This document shows positions 1-7,247 of a DNA stretch of 10,456 nucleotides, in pieces. A model generated the notes under the pieces. That model was given only the letters and a program-made list of their open reading frames with translations, was not told the DNA's origin and did not search any database. Both the position numbers and the translations under genes were made by a program. Position 1 is the stretch's first letter; each line of letters opens with the position of its first letter. The DNA is from Acetobacteraceae bacterium (GTDB taxonomy: Bacteria; Pseudomonadota; Alphaproteobacteria; Acetobacterales; Acetobacteraceae): assembly GCA_003164305.1 (NCBI GenBank), contig PLSZ01000662.1:2675-13130 (forward strand). The letters are read 5' to 3'.

Positions 1-36
1 CCTTAACTTGATGCCTATGCGGTCGGGCCGGTCCAT
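1..36 (-). CDS. Possible 5' end of a gene cut by the window edge (purH candidate)
   Basis: On the minus strand an ATG at 36-34 opens a frame that runs off the left edge; the visible peptide is MDRPDRIGIKLR. The purine biosynthesis gene purH (AICAR transformylase/IMP cyclohydrolase) often begins with a short basic stretch leading into a RALLSVSDK-type motif. From memory, purH is a common neighbour downstream of heparinase-family genes in alphaproteobacteria. Only 12 codons are visible, and the ribosome-binding site is weak (an AAGAG about 6 bases upstream), so the call rests mainly on context. The gap to the heparinase stop is about 100 bp and shows no clear terminator. It could also be a chance frame. 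Confidence 0.25.
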   Translation of the reverse strand, partial: MDRPDRIGIKLR

Positions 37-135
37 GACGACTCTTGACGATCCGACAACGATGCCGTTCCCTCAGCGACACCAATTCAGCGCCAAAGGG
101 GCCTGGCTCGGCGATGACGGCTGAGAGATCGTGTC

Positions 136-1731
136 TCAACCCACCTTGTGGATCGCCCATTTCACATGCTGCGGCCCACCTTCGCGGCCCGTCAGCACCA
201 CCTGCTCGGTCTTTCGCAGTTCGCCGGAGCCGAGATAGATCGACTCGTCCAGGCTCAGATGCGCCCCGTCCGCGCGAAGGATCCAACCGCCTCCGGAGCG
301 CAACCGCATCAGCACCGCCGCGCTGTCCTGTTGCAGACTGGCCTGGACCGAGGGATGCAAATGGAAGCGCAGGGTAAAGGGCTGCGGTGATTCCGCCTCG
401 ATCACGTCCTCGCCACGAATGTCTTCACCGCTTTCGGACAGGTACAAACGCCGGCGGTGAATGGCGCCGAACGGCCTGGCCCAGCCGTCATGCGTGGCCT
501 CCAGCCAGTGCGCGCCATTGGCTTCCTGCCGTTGCACGGTGACTTCGGTCGGACGGCGGCCCAGACCATGCTCCAGCAATTCGCTGCTGTTGACGTCGCC
601 GATCACCAGGGTCGAGTGCGCCGCGGTCGCCCGGGCCGCGTCGTGCCATTGCGGACCGCCGGCCGGAAAGGCGCCGACGTTGACGATCATCCGGTCGCGC
701 CCGACCGACAACTCCATCGACAGAGTGCCGGCGTGCGCGGTGCGATCGATATCCGGCGGCGGCGGCGCGCCCGCATCGACGATCAGCACGGTCCGTCCCG
801 CCTGGAGGCGTTGAAAACCGCCTTCGTTGAGCGAGGACGGCGCACGGCTGCCGCGGCCAGCCTGGGTCAGCACCAGATCGACCAGGGTGCTGGTTTCCTC
901 GCGGCTCCCGTTGAACAGCGCCAACCCGCCGTCACCGTGCCGCATCGCCCGCAGCGCCGGCGCCATCCGCTCGATCGTGGCCGCCAGGGTTGGCGGCGGC
1001 TGCGTCTGCCCCGCCTGCAAAAGTGCCCTGATTTCCGTCATGTCCTGCAACGCGCCCAACTGCGCCGCTGGGCTGCGCTCGACGTGGGAGCCATCGGGCA
1101 ACACCTGACGCGCCACCTCGCGCGGCAGAAACCGCAGCGCGCGGACCAGGAACCCGTTATGCTCCGGCAGAGCGACCGCGGCCGCGATCAGACCCTTCAG
1201 AGCTGTCAGGGAGCGAGCGTCCAGTTCCTCGGCCGGCAAGGCGGCGGACAGATTGCGCGCATCGGACACCAGCCGCGCCATCAGCCGCTGGCGAAACGGA
1301 TCGTCGGCGGTGGCGGCGAAGAAGTCATAGTGGCCGAGCCACGCGGTGATCCGCGCGCCGGCGACATCCGGCCGGCGGGAGATCATGTCGGAGGGCGACG
1401 CGGCCATCCAGTCCGACACCAGCCCTCGGGCCAGCAGCCGCGCCGGATCGGTGCCCAGAGCGCGCAGATGCCGCAACCAGGTAAAGCCGTGCGCGTAGGT
1501 CAGCAGCGGGGCCGAGCCGCTCAGGCCGCCCCAGCCGCCTTGCCGCAAGGTCAGGACGCCGCCGCCGAATTCCAGCTCGCCCTTCAGCAGCCGCACGCCC
1601 AGATTGATGTCGCCCGGCCAAGGATCGCGCACCGGCTGGGTCGGCGCGTCAGGCACTCGCACGAAACGCGGCAAAGGTAGGCGAGCCACGACCTGACGCG
1701 CGCCGCGAAGCAGGCGGGAACCGGCCGTCAC
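136..1731 (-). CDS. Heparinase II/III family protein
   Basis: A 531-residue protein of the heparinase II/III-like family, which are polysaccharide lyases and related proteins of unknown substrate. The N-terminal half is mostly alpha-helical and includes LPDGSHVERSP at about residues 210-220, a typical family motif near the end of the alpha/alpha toroid. The C-terminal half (about 270-531) is the beta-rich heparinase II/III C-terminal domain, with GGDGG-like and GDVNSSELL stretches. No signal peptide is evident; the N-terminus is basic (MTAGSRLLRGARQVV) without a clear hydrophobic core. The start is a GTG whose bases overlap the rpe stop as GTGA, so the two genes are translationally coupled. 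Versions of this gene beside rpe or purH are usually annotated only by family, and neither the true substrate nor any lyase activity can be read from the sequence. The long plus-strand frame opposite it is a GC-driven shadow. Confidence 0.88.
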   Translation of the reverse strand: MTAGSRLLRGARQVVARLPLPRFVRVPDAPTQPVRDPWPGDINLGVRLLKGELEFGGGVLTLRQGGWGGLSGSAPLLTYAHGFTWLRHLRALGTDPARLLARGLVSDWMAASPSDMISRRPDVAGARITAWLGHYDFFAATADDPFRQRLMARLVSDARNLSAALPAEELDARSLTALKGLIAAAVALPEHNGFLVRALRFLPREVARQVLPDGSHVERSPAAQLGALQDMTEIRALLQAGQTQPPPTLAATIERMAPALRAMRHGDGGLALFNGSREETSTLVDLVLTQAGRGSRAPSSLNEGGFQRLQAGRTVLIVDAGAPPPPDIDRTAHAGTLSMELSVGRDRMIVNVGAFPAGGPQWHDAARATAAHSTLVIGDVNSSELLEHGLGRRPTEVTVQRQEANGAHWLEATHDGWARPFGAIHRRRLYLSESGEDIRGEDVIEAESPQPFTLRFHLHPSVQASLQQDSAAVLMRLRSGGGWILRADGAHLSLDESIYLGSGELRKTEQVVLTGREGGPQHVKWAIHKVG

Positions 1732-2474
1732 CCGGCCTCCCCTCTGTGCCCGGTACCGCGCGACGCGGCGATGGCGGGGCCGCGCAATGCCGCGACCGCG
1801 GCGGGGCGGTCCGACGCGGCGAAGACCGATGTGCCGGCGATCAAGGTGTCGGCGCCGGCGGCCAATGCCTCGGCGGCGGTTTCCGGGGTGATGCCGCCAT
1901 CGACCGCCAAAGCGATCGGGCGCGTTGCCGCTTCGCCGCGCGAGGGGTCGCCTCGCGCGGGGTCATCGATCATCCGGCGCAGCGCCGCGATCTTCGGCAG
2001 TTGCGAGGGCAGAAATCGCTGCCCCCCGAATCCAGGATTGACGGACATCACCAGAACGATGTCGGCCAGATCGAGCAGCCACGCAATGCTTTCGATCGGC
2101 GTTCCCGGATTGAGCACCACGCCGGCCTTTTTTCCCAGCGAGCGGATCAGTTGCAGCGTCCGGTGCGGATGCGGACCGGATTCAGGATGGATCGAGATGT
2201 GATCGGCGCCCGCTTCGGCGAACGCGGCGATGAACGGATCGGCCGGGGTAATCATCAGATGCACGTCGAACGGCAACGCGGAATGCGGGCGCAAGGCCGA
2301 GAGAACCTGTGGCCCGAAGCTGATATTCGGCACGAACCGCCCGTCCATGATATCGAAATGCAGCCAGTCGGCGCCCGCCTCGGTGACGGAGGCGACCTCT
2401 TCGCGCAGCCGTCCGAAATCCGCCGCCAGTAGGCTTGGCGCGATGACGACTCGGCCTGGGGGTTGCGCGGTCAT
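1728..2474 (-). CDS. rpe: Ribulose-phosphate 3-epimerase
   Basis: A 248-residue TIM-barrel enzyme (EC 5.1.3.1) that interconverts D-ribulose 5-phosphate and D-xylulose 5-phosphate in the pentose phosphate and Calvin pathways, in the cytoplasm. The family signatures are all present: IAPSLLAADF (11-20), WLHFDIMDGRFVPN (37-50), DVHLM (70-74), MSVNPGFGGQ (143-152) and VDGGI (191-195). The metal and acid/base residues H39, D41, H72 and D192 are in place. The start ATG has an AGGTAA ribosome-binding site 7 bases upstream. The stop overlaps the GTG of the heparinase-family gene, indicating one operon. The oddity is a short insert (about 171-181, DPARGDPSRGE) between the GFGGQ and VDGG motifs, encoded by a perfect palindrome (separate entry). 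No convincing promoter is visible in the 84 bp between this gene and the tracrRNA terminator. Confidence 0.97.
   Translation of the reverse strand: MTAQPPGRVVIAPSLLAADFGRLREEVASVTEAGADWLHFDIMDGRFVPNISFGPQVLSALRPHSALPFDVHLMITPADPFIAAFAEAGADHISIHPESGPHPHRTLQLIRSLGKKAGVVLNPGTPIESIAWLLDLADIVLVMSVNPGFGGQRFLPSQLPKIAALRRMIDDPARGDPSRGEAATRPIALAVDGGITPETAAEALAAGADTLIAGTSVFAASDRPAAVAALRGPAIAASRGTGHRGEAG
1936..1960. repeat. Perfect inverted repeat inside rpe (10-bp arms, 5-base loop)
   Basis: CCGCGCGAGG at 1936-1945 and CCTCGCGCGG at 1951-1960 are perfect reverse complements separated by GGTCG. On the rpe coding strand the same stretch also reads as two near-identical 15-base units (13 of 15 bases equal) that encode DPARG then DPSRG. 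The element sits at the loop between the GFGGQ and VDGG motifs, where a few extra residues should be tolerated. It may be an in-frame tandem duplication or a small palindromic insertion. Confidence 0.8.
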
Positions 2475-2558
2475 GGTGGGTTACCTGGCACCGGGGGCGG
2501 GGCGGCACAAGGCGCGGCGGATTTCGTGGTCCCCCAATCGGAGGCGCCCCCAGTAATC

Positions 2559-2585
2559 AAAAACCTCCGCCCGAAGGCGAAGGTT
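2559..2585 (-). terminator. Intrinsic terminator of the tracrRNA
   Basis: Read on the minus strand, AACCTTCGCC and GGCGGAGGTT form a 10-bp stem (one G-U pair) closed by a UUCG-type tetraloop (TTCG), followed at once by a run of T (TTTTTG). No protein-coding gene ends just upstream on that strand, and rpe starts further down, so this terminator must serve a short RNA. That agrees with the anti-repeat RNA starting about 114 bases upstream. It also insulates rpe. Confidence 0.9.
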
Positions 2586-2636
2586 CTGACCGGCGACTGA
2601 CCTTGGGATGCCGAGCCCGCTCGAAGGGTCGATTTG

Positions 2637-2672
2637 CTTGCGAAAAGCGACCGCCTCTCGTTTTGCTACAAT
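2637..2672 (-). repeat. CRISPR anti-repeat (tracrRNA 5' segment)
   Basis: Aligned without gaps to the lone repeat at 7212-7247, 28 of 36 positions agree. The match includes an uninterrupted 21-base block, which in tracrRNA orientation begins TTGTAGCAAAACG and ends GAGGCGG. The mismatches cluster at the far end and in the middle (repeat positions 1-3, 7, 9, 10 and 14, plus the last base), the usual pattern of an anti-repeat with internal bulges rather than a true second repeat. The two copies are inverted relative to each other and flank the cas operon. Confidence 0.9.
2664..2672 (+). promoter_or_regulatory. Candidate cas9 promoter: extended -10 box embedded in the anti-repeat
   Basis: The plus strand reads TGCTACAAT, an extended -10 element (TGn plus TACAAT) 42 bases ahead of the cas9 ATG. 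It would give a start near 2679 and a 5' leader of about 35 nt. No good -35 hexamer lies 16-18 bases upstream, which is acceptable for extended -10 promoters. In Neisseria meningitidis II-C arrays the repeat end TGCTACAAT is an established promoter for individual crRNAs; here the same bases sit at the end of the anti-repeat facing cas9. Promoter activity is inferred. Confidence 0.5.
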
Positions 2673-2678
2673 TATGAC

Positions 2679-2706
2679 GTTATACCGCTCTGAAAATGGA
2701 AGCAAG
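2679..2706 (-). promoter_or_regulatory. Candidate tracrRNA promoter
   Basis: On the minus strand a TATAAC -10 box (2684-2679) precedes the anti-repeat start by about 7 bases. A weak -35-like TTGCTT or CTTGCT lies 15-16 bases further upstream (about 2700-2706). It overlaps the cas9 ribosome-binding site and lies face to face with the cas9 extended -10 box, only 6 bp between the two -10 hexamers. The position explains why the tracrRNA would begin exactly at the anti-repeat. Confidence 0.55.
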
Positions 2707-2713
2707 GTGAAAC

Positions 2714-5700
2714 ATGCCTCTGATTTTTGGGTTGGATATTGGCACTACATCGATCGGCTTCGCGGTGATTTACCAGCGGCCTGCGCAAGGCGAATGGATT
2801 ATTCACCGGCTTGGCGTGCGCATCTTTCCCGAGGCGCGCGATCCAAAAGGGACCCCGCTTAATCAGGAGCGTCGCCGGATGCGGATGGCTCGCCGACAAT
2901 TGCGGCGGCGGCGGGTGCGGCGGCGCGCCCTGAATGAATGTCTTCACGAGGCCGGCCTGCTGCCAGAGTTTGGTACCGATCAGTGGCATGAAGTGATGGC
3001 GATCAACCCGGTCCACCTCAGGACCAGCGGACTTTCCGAGCGGCTGACGCCGATGGAGTTCGGCCGTGCGCTGTATCACCTCGCGCAACATCGGCATTTC
3101 AAGGGTCGGGAACTGGAGGAGGAAACCGAGCAAGACGCAGTGTCGCCAGATGAAGCCAAGGCCAAAACGGAGCGAGAGGCAACACTGAACCGGATCAGAC
3201 GAACACACGAAACCCTGGGTCAAATCCTGGCGGAGAAGGGACCCCACGAACGCCAGCGTGGCATTCACGCCAATCGGGACTCCGTGGCAGCGGAGTTCGA
3301 ACGCCTATGGAGCAGCCAGGCGGCTTATCATCCGGGCCTCGCCGAAACCGGGCTCCGTGAGCGGGTTGCCGACACGATATTCTCGCAGCGGCCAGTATTC
3401 TGGCGGTTGGCAACCCTGGGCGCGTGCCGGTTTATGCCGGGTGAGGAGCTATGTCCGAAGGGCTCCTGGCTATCGCAGCAACGGCGAATGCTCGAGAAGT
3501 TGAATAATCTGGCGATTACTGGCGGCAACGCGCGGCCCCTGGATGAAGCGGAACGTGCTGCCATATTGGAAAAGCTGCATGGGCAGGCATCGATGACCTG
3601 GCCAGCCGTGCGCACCGCGTTGAGGCCAATTTTTAAAGCCCGTGGAGACGAGGGGCGTGAACGGACACTGCGATTCAACTTGGAAGAGGGCGGCGATAAG
3701 ACCCTTCTTGGCAATGCTGTCGAATCCAAATTGGCGCACATTTTTGGAGGAGACTGGACGCGTCATCCGCGGCGGCAGGCAATTCGCGATACCGTGCCTC
3801 AACTGCTGTGGGACGCCGACTATGGGAAAATCGGCACTCAGCGCGTGGTAATCCGTTCTGAGGAAGAAAGAAGACTGCGCCGGTCCGAGGCCGCCGTAAG
3901 CGCCATCGCCGAGTTCAGCGCGACGAAAGCTCAGGCGGACGCACTGGCGGCACTGCGGTTGCCATCGGGTTGGGAGCCTTATTCGACAGCCGCGTTGCAG
4001 CTGTTTCTGCCTCATCTGGAGGCCGGAACACGGTTCGGGGCGCTCGTAAACGGTCCGGATTGGGCGAAATGGCGGGCGGAAACGTTCCCAAATCGCGATC
4101 AACCGACCGGCGAAATACTTAGCCGGTTGCCAAGCCCGGCAAATAAGGATGAGCGCGAACGGGTAGCTGGTATACGCAATCCGACAGTCGTACGAACGCA
4201 AAACGAAGTTCGCAAGGTCGTGAACAATCTGATCAGTGTCTACGGCAAACCCGATCTGATCAGGGTCGAGGTGGCCCGCCAGGTAGGCGCATCGAAGCGG
4301 GAGCGTGAGGAGATCAAGGACGGGCAGAACCGGCAGGCCAGAAGGCGAGAAGCCGCGGCGAAGGAACTTCGCGCGAAAGGCATCGAACCGGCGCGGGCCG
4401 ACATTGAAAAATTCTTGCTTTGGAAGGAGGGTCAGGACAAATGCCCATATACCGGGGATCAAATCTCATTTGATGCGTTGTTTCGTACCGGCGATTATGA
4501 GGTGGAGCACATCTGGCCGAGATCAATCAGCTTTGACGACAGTTTTCGTAACAAGACGCTTTGCCGGCGCGATGTGAACCTGGCGAAGGGTAACAAGACG
4601 CCGTTCCAGCATTTTGAGCATCGCATCAATGAATGGAACGCAATTTGTAATCATCTGAACCGATTGGTGGCGAGGAAAGGGGCGCCAGGTATGTCCCCTG
4701 GGAAAGTGAAGCGCTTTCTGGCGCAGACGGTTCCCGACGACTTTGCCTCCCGGCAACTCAACGATACAGGATACGCGGCGAGGCAAACGGTCGAATTTTT
4801 GAAGCGATTGTGGCCAGACACCGGGCCCACCGCGCCGGTTACGGTGCAGGCGGTCACCGGCCGCGTCACTGCCCAGCTTCGAAGGTTGTGGGAACTGAAC
4901 AGCATCCTTGCCGACGATGGCGAGAAGACTCGGGCCGATCATCGGCACCATGCGGTCGATGCATTGGTCGTGGCATGTACGCACCCGGGGATAACAAATC
5001 AACTTTCGACCTACTGGCAAGCGCGAGAGAATCCGATGGCTGTGCGACCTCGGCTTGTTCCGCCCTGGGCCAATATTCGCGCGGACGCGGAACGGGCCGT
5101 CGCTCAAATCACGGTATCGCATCGCGTGAGAAAACGGGTCTCAGGACCGCTGCATGAGCAAATGCCGTTGGGGTATACGAATGAGGATGTCGCCAAGGGC
5201 GGAACGATCTACGGAATCTATGTCAAACGTATGCCTGTGGAGAAATTGTCCCTTGATACCTTGAAGATTGAGAGTGTCGCTGAAATGTCGCGTTCCGCGA
5301 AGTTCGTGGTCCGCGACGCTCCGGTGCGGCAGGTTTTGCTGGATCATCTACGCGCCGCTGATTGTAAGCCCGACAAGGCTTATCCGCCGTATCCCAGCGT
5401 CACTCCCGGTGGCCCGGAAATCCGAAAGGTGCGCGTTCTGACGATTCAGCAAAAGCACCTGATGGTGCCGGTTGCCAATGGCTACGCCGATCCGGCCAAC
5501 AATCATCATATCGCGATTTATCGACTCACCGGTGGCCGGGTGGATTTCGACGTCGTCACCCTTTTCGAAGCCTCGCGACGGTTGGCGCGGAGGGAGCAAA
5601 TCGTGCGGCGAGAACGAAACGATGGCGCAAGCTTCATCATGTCACTCTCTGCCGGGGATTCTTTGCGGTTCCCGGACGGTGAGCAGGCTGGTGTTTGGGT

Positions 5701-5860
5701 CGTCTCCGGCGTGTGGGCATCTGGGGTAGTGGTAATGGAGCGCGCGGCCGACGCCTCGCATGCCACAACCTGGCGCCCCGCGCCCGGCGCGATTCTGGCG
5801 AACCGAGGTCAAAAAGTTTCCGTCGATCCTATCGGACGCATCCGGCCGGCAAACGACTGA
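2714..5860 (+). CDS. cas9: CRISPR-associated endonuclease Cas9, subtype II-C
   Basis: 1048 residues, the compact size of II-C enzymes (N. meningitidis Cas9 is 1082). It is the RNA-guided double-strand DNA nuclease. Domains in order: RuvC-I (LDIGTTSIGFAV, catalytic D8); arginine-rich bridge helix (about 50-75); REC lobe with AQHRHFKGRE near 118-127; RuvC-II (IRVEVARQ, E519); HNH with CPYTG (C577) and VEHIWPRS (E598, H599), N613 and N622 matching the asparagines of the SpCas9 HNH motif; RuvC-III (HRHHAVDAL, H746, D749); then wedge and PAM-interacting regions to the end. All nuclease residues are present, so it should be active. The ATG has an AAGGTG ribosome-binding site 4 bases upstream. The gene heads a cas9-cas1-cas2 operon with a 12-bp gap to cas1. 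More A/T-ending codons than flanking genes suggest horizontal acquisition. The PAM cannot be read from sequence. Confidence 0.98.
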   Translation: MPLIFGLDIGTTSIGFAVIYQRPAQGEWIIHRLGVRIFPEARDPKGTPLNQERRRMRMARRQLRRRRVRRRALNECLHEAGLLPEFGTDQWHEVMAINPVHLRTSGLSERLTPMEFGRALYHLAQHRHFKGRELEEETEQDAVSPDEAKAKTEREATLNRIRRTHETLGQILAEKGPHERQRGIHANRDSVAAEFERLWSSQAAYHPGLAETGLRERVADTIFSQRPVFWRLATLGACRFMPGEELCPKGSWLSQQRRMLEKLNNLAITGGNARPLDEAERAAILEKLHGQASMTWPAVRTALRPIFKARGDEGRERTLRFNLEEGGDKTLLGNAVESKLAHIFGGDWTRHPRRQAIRDTVPQLLWDADYGKIGTQRVVIRSEEERRLRRSEAAVSAIAEFSATKAQADALAALRLPSGWEPYSTAALQLFLPHLEAGTRFGALVNGPDWAKWRAETFPNRDQPTGEILSRLPSPANKDERERVAGIRNPTVVRTQNEVRKVVNNLISVYGKPDLIRVEVARQVGASKREREEIKDGQNRQARRREAAAKELRAKGIEPARADIEKFLLWKEGQDKCPYTGDQISFDALFRTGDYEVEHIWPRSISFDDSFRNKTLCRRDVNLAKGNKTPFQHFEHRINEWNAICNHLNRLVARKGAPGMSPGKVKRFLAQTVPDDFASRQLNDTGYAARQTVEFLKRLWPDTGPTAPVTVQAVTGRVTAQLRRLWELNSILADDGEKTRADHRHHAVDALVVACTHPGITNQLSTYWQARENPMAVRPRLVPPWANIRADAERAVAQITVSHRVRKRVSGPLHEQMPLGYTNEDVAKGGTIYGIYVKRMPVEKLSLDTLKIESVAEMSRSAKFVVRDAPVRQVLLDHLRAADCKPDKAYPPYPSVTPGGPEIRKVRVLTIQQKHLMVPVANGYADPANNHHIAIYRLTGGRVDFDVVTLFEASRRLARREQIVRRERNDGASFIMSLSAGDSLRFPDGEQAGVWVVSGVWASGVVVMERAADASHATTWRPAPGAILANRGQKVSVDPIGRIRPAND

Positions 5861-5872
5861 AAGAGGTGATTG

Positions 5873-6808
5873 TTGTTACGAAAGACGGTGGAATTTTCGA
5901 CGCCCGGCACAAGGCTGTCGGTTGCCCACCACCAACTGGTGATAGAGCGGCCCGACATGCCGACCGTAACTCGCCCGATCGAGGATTTGGGTGTGGTCAT
6001 CGTGGACGATGTGCGGGCGATCTGTACCCAGGCGGTGTTTCTCGAACTGCTGGCGGCGGGCGCGACGGTGATGATCGGTGGCCGCGATCATCTCCCAATG
6101 GGTATGATGTTGCCCTTGGATGCACATCATGAGCAGACAAAGCGGCACATCGCCCAGGTTGAAGTCAGCGTGCCGGTCCGCAAGCGCTTATGGCAGGCAC
6201 TCGTCGCCGCCAAAATCTCGCAGCAGGCGGCGGTACTAACACACTTCACCGGAACTCATTCCGGACTGTTGCCGCTATCAAAGCGTGTCCGATCAGGCGA
6301 TCCGGAGAATCTGGAAGCGCAGGCCGCTCAACGTTATTGGCCAGCATTGTTCGGTCGCGCATTCCGTCGTGATCGCGACGCCGAAGGCGTAAATGCGCTG
6401 CTGAATTACGGCTACGCGGTTGTGCGTGCAGCCGTCGCCCGGGCAGTGGTCGCGGCTGGCTTAATTCCATCACTGGGGGTGTTTCACAGCAACCGGTCGA
6501 ATCCATTCTGTCTCGCAGACGATTTGCTTGAGCCATACCGGCCATACATCGATTGGCGAGTGCGGCTATTGATCAACGACGGGGGAGGCGTCACGGTAAG
6601 CCTCGATGACCGTGACGTGCGCGCCGCATTACTGTCGTTGTTCGCGGAGACGGTGGTCGTGGGCGGCCGCCGCAGCCCTATGCTGCTCGCGATCGAAACA
6701 AGTGCGTCATCGTTGGCGCGTGCGCTGACGGGAGGAGATATTGCTCTGGCATTGCCTTCGGGATTGCCAGTTTCACCTGATCTTCTCGACATCGAAGAGG
6801 CAGTGTGA
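5873..6808 (+). CDS. cas1: CRISPR-associated integrase Cas1 (type II)
   Basis: About 311 residues, normal for type II Cas1, the metal-dependent integrase that with Cas2 inserts new spacers at the leader-repeat junction. The N-terminus RKTVEFSTPGTRLSVAHHQLVIER is the usual beta-rich domain opening. The catalytic triad of the all-helical C-terminal domain is present: E148 in NLEAQAAQRYW, H205 in GVFHSNRSNPFCLADDL and D217 in DDLLEPYRP (numbered from the chosen start). The start is a TTG: 5873 fits the strong GAGGTGA ribosome-binding site better than the adjacent TTG at 5870, which leaves no spacing. The stop overlaps the GTG of cas2 (GTGA), so translation is coupled. Acquisition machinery appears intact even though the adjacent array has only one repeat. 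Confidence 0.96.
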   Translation: MLRKTVEFSTPGTRLSVAHHQLVIERPDMPTVTRPIEDLGVVIVDDVRAICTQAVFLELLAAGATVMIGGRDHLPMGMMLPLDAHHEQTKRHIAQVEVSVPVRKRLWQALVAAKISQQAAVLTHFTGTHSGLLPLSKRVRSGDPENLEAQAAQRYWPALFGRAFRRDRDAEGVNALLNYGYAVVRAAVARAVVAAGLIPSLGVFHSNRSNPFCLADDLLEPYRPYIDWRVRLLINDGGGVTVSLDDRDVRAALLSLFAETVVVGGRRSPMLLAIETSASSLARALTGGDIALALPSGLPVSPDLLDIEEAV

Positions 6809-7161
6809 CAATTGATGGTCGGCCGATACCCCAAATGCCCTGGGGATGGCGCTCCATGTGGGTAATTGCGATGTTCGATCTTCCCACCAATACACCCGCG
6901 GAACGCAAGGCCTACACGGTGTTTCGTAAGAAATTGTTGGATGACGGTTACACGATGATGCAATATTCGGTTTACTCCCGACATTGTTCCAGCATCGAGA
7001 ACGCGGAGATTCACCTTGCCAGAATGGGCACTCAGGTTCCCGCGGAAGGGGAGGTTCGGTTCATGACCATCACCGATCGGCAATTCGGTCGGATTCGGGT
7101 ATTTGCCGGGAAAAAGCGGCAGCCGACCCAGCCCTCGCCCGCTCAGCTGGAGTTTTTTTAG
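6805..7161 (+). CDS. cas2: CRISPR-associated protein Cas2
   Basis: 118 residues with the Cas2 ferredoxin-like fold signature MWVIAMFDLPTNTPAERKAYTVFRK; D25 in FDLP is the conserved aspartate. Cas2 is the structural dimer bridging two Cas1 dimers in the adaptation complex. The GTG start at 6805 has a GAAGAGG ribosome-binding site 4 bases upstream and overlaps the cas1 stop. An ATG at 6835 would remove ten residues and is possible but less well supported. No csn2 or cas4 follows, which fixes subtype II-C. The gene ends 50 bp before the lone CRISPR repeat. Confidence 0.96.
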   Translation: MTIDGRPIPQMPWGWRSMWVIAMFDLPTNTPAERKAYTVFRKKLLDDGYTMMQYSVYSRHCSSIENAEIHLARMGTQVPAEGEVRFMTITDRQFGRIRVFAGKKRQPTQPSPAQLEFF

Positions 7162-7181
7162 ATGCTGAACGGGCGAAGTCT

Positions 7182-7198
7182 GGTGTTATTTCAACACC
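7182..7198. other. Short hairpin between cas2 and the CRISPR repeat
   Basis: GGTGTT (7182-7187) and AACACC (7193-7198) form a 6-bp stem with a 5-base loop, 20 bases after the cas2 stop. There is no T-run after it on either strand, so it is not a convincing intrinsic terminator. It could weakly stabilise the 3' end of the cas mRNA, or of a minus-strand transcript leaving the repeat. Confidence 0.35.
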
Positions 7199-7211
7199 TT
7201 GAGAGCAAGGC

Positions 7212-7247
7212 GTTGTAGCAAAACGAGAGGCGGGCGCGATCCGCTTC
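7212..7247 (-). CRISPR. Solitary CRISPR repeat (array reduced to one unit)
   Basis: A 36-base unit read on the minus strand. It starts GAAGCGGATCGCG, continues with CCGCCTCTCG and ends TTTTGCTACAAC. It shares 28 of 36 positions with the tracrRNA anti-repeat, including 21 in a row. The pattern GCGGAT-GCG...CTCTCG-TTTGCTAC is, from memory, very close to II-C repeats of alphaproteobacteria such as Parvibaculum, which supports the minus-strand orientation and the 36-base length. No second copy occurs within about 30-40 bases on either side or anywhere else in the window, so no spacer is present. If transcribed on the minus strand, the leader would be at 7248-7363. The exact ends are approximate because only one copy exists. 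Confidence 0.82.

Larger units (their letters stand above)
2559..2672 (-). ncRNA. tracrRNA of the type II-C CRISPR system
   Basis: A predicted RNA of about 114 nt on the minus strand, divergent from cas9. Its 5' part (2672 to about 2637) is the anti-repeat: 21 consecutive bases (plus-strand 2651-2671) are exactly complementary to the CRISPR repeat at 7212-7247, followed by a mismatch and shorter paired blocks (CGC and CGC), as in bulged repeat:anti-repeat duplexes. After the duplex comes a structured region: an inner stem CGAG/CTCG (2612-2623) inside a longer GACC...GGTC pairing (2599-2630), a candidate nexus. The 3' end is the UUCG-loop terminator. In type II systems this RNA pairs with pre-crRNA, recruits RNase III and loads Cas9. 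The 5' end at about 2672 is inferred from a TATAAC box ending 7 bases upstream. No single part proves the RNA, but anti-repeat, promoter and terminator agree. Confidence 0.88.

Noticed and set aside
457..1680. Long plus-strand open frame (407 codons) opposite the heparinase-family gene
   Set aside because: Arginine/glutamine-rich low-complexity translation with no recognisable motif; typical antisense shadow of a GC-rich gene whose minus-strand product has clear family motifs.
1746..2432. Plus-strand open frame (228 codons) opposite rpe
   Set aside because: Shadow of rpe, whose catalytic motifs are unambiguous on the minus strand.
3470..4462. Minus-strand open frame (330 codons) inside cas9
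   Set aside because: No ribosome-binding site or motif; covers cas9 coding sequence with intact domains.
7212..7247. Plus-strand orientation of the CRISPR repeat, starting GTTGTAGC as in Neisseria repeats
   Set aside because: That would put the tracrRNA on the plus strand running into cas9 with no terminator. The minus-strand reading gives a promoter, anti-repeat and strong terminator in order, and matches the remembered alphaproteobacterial repeat pattern.
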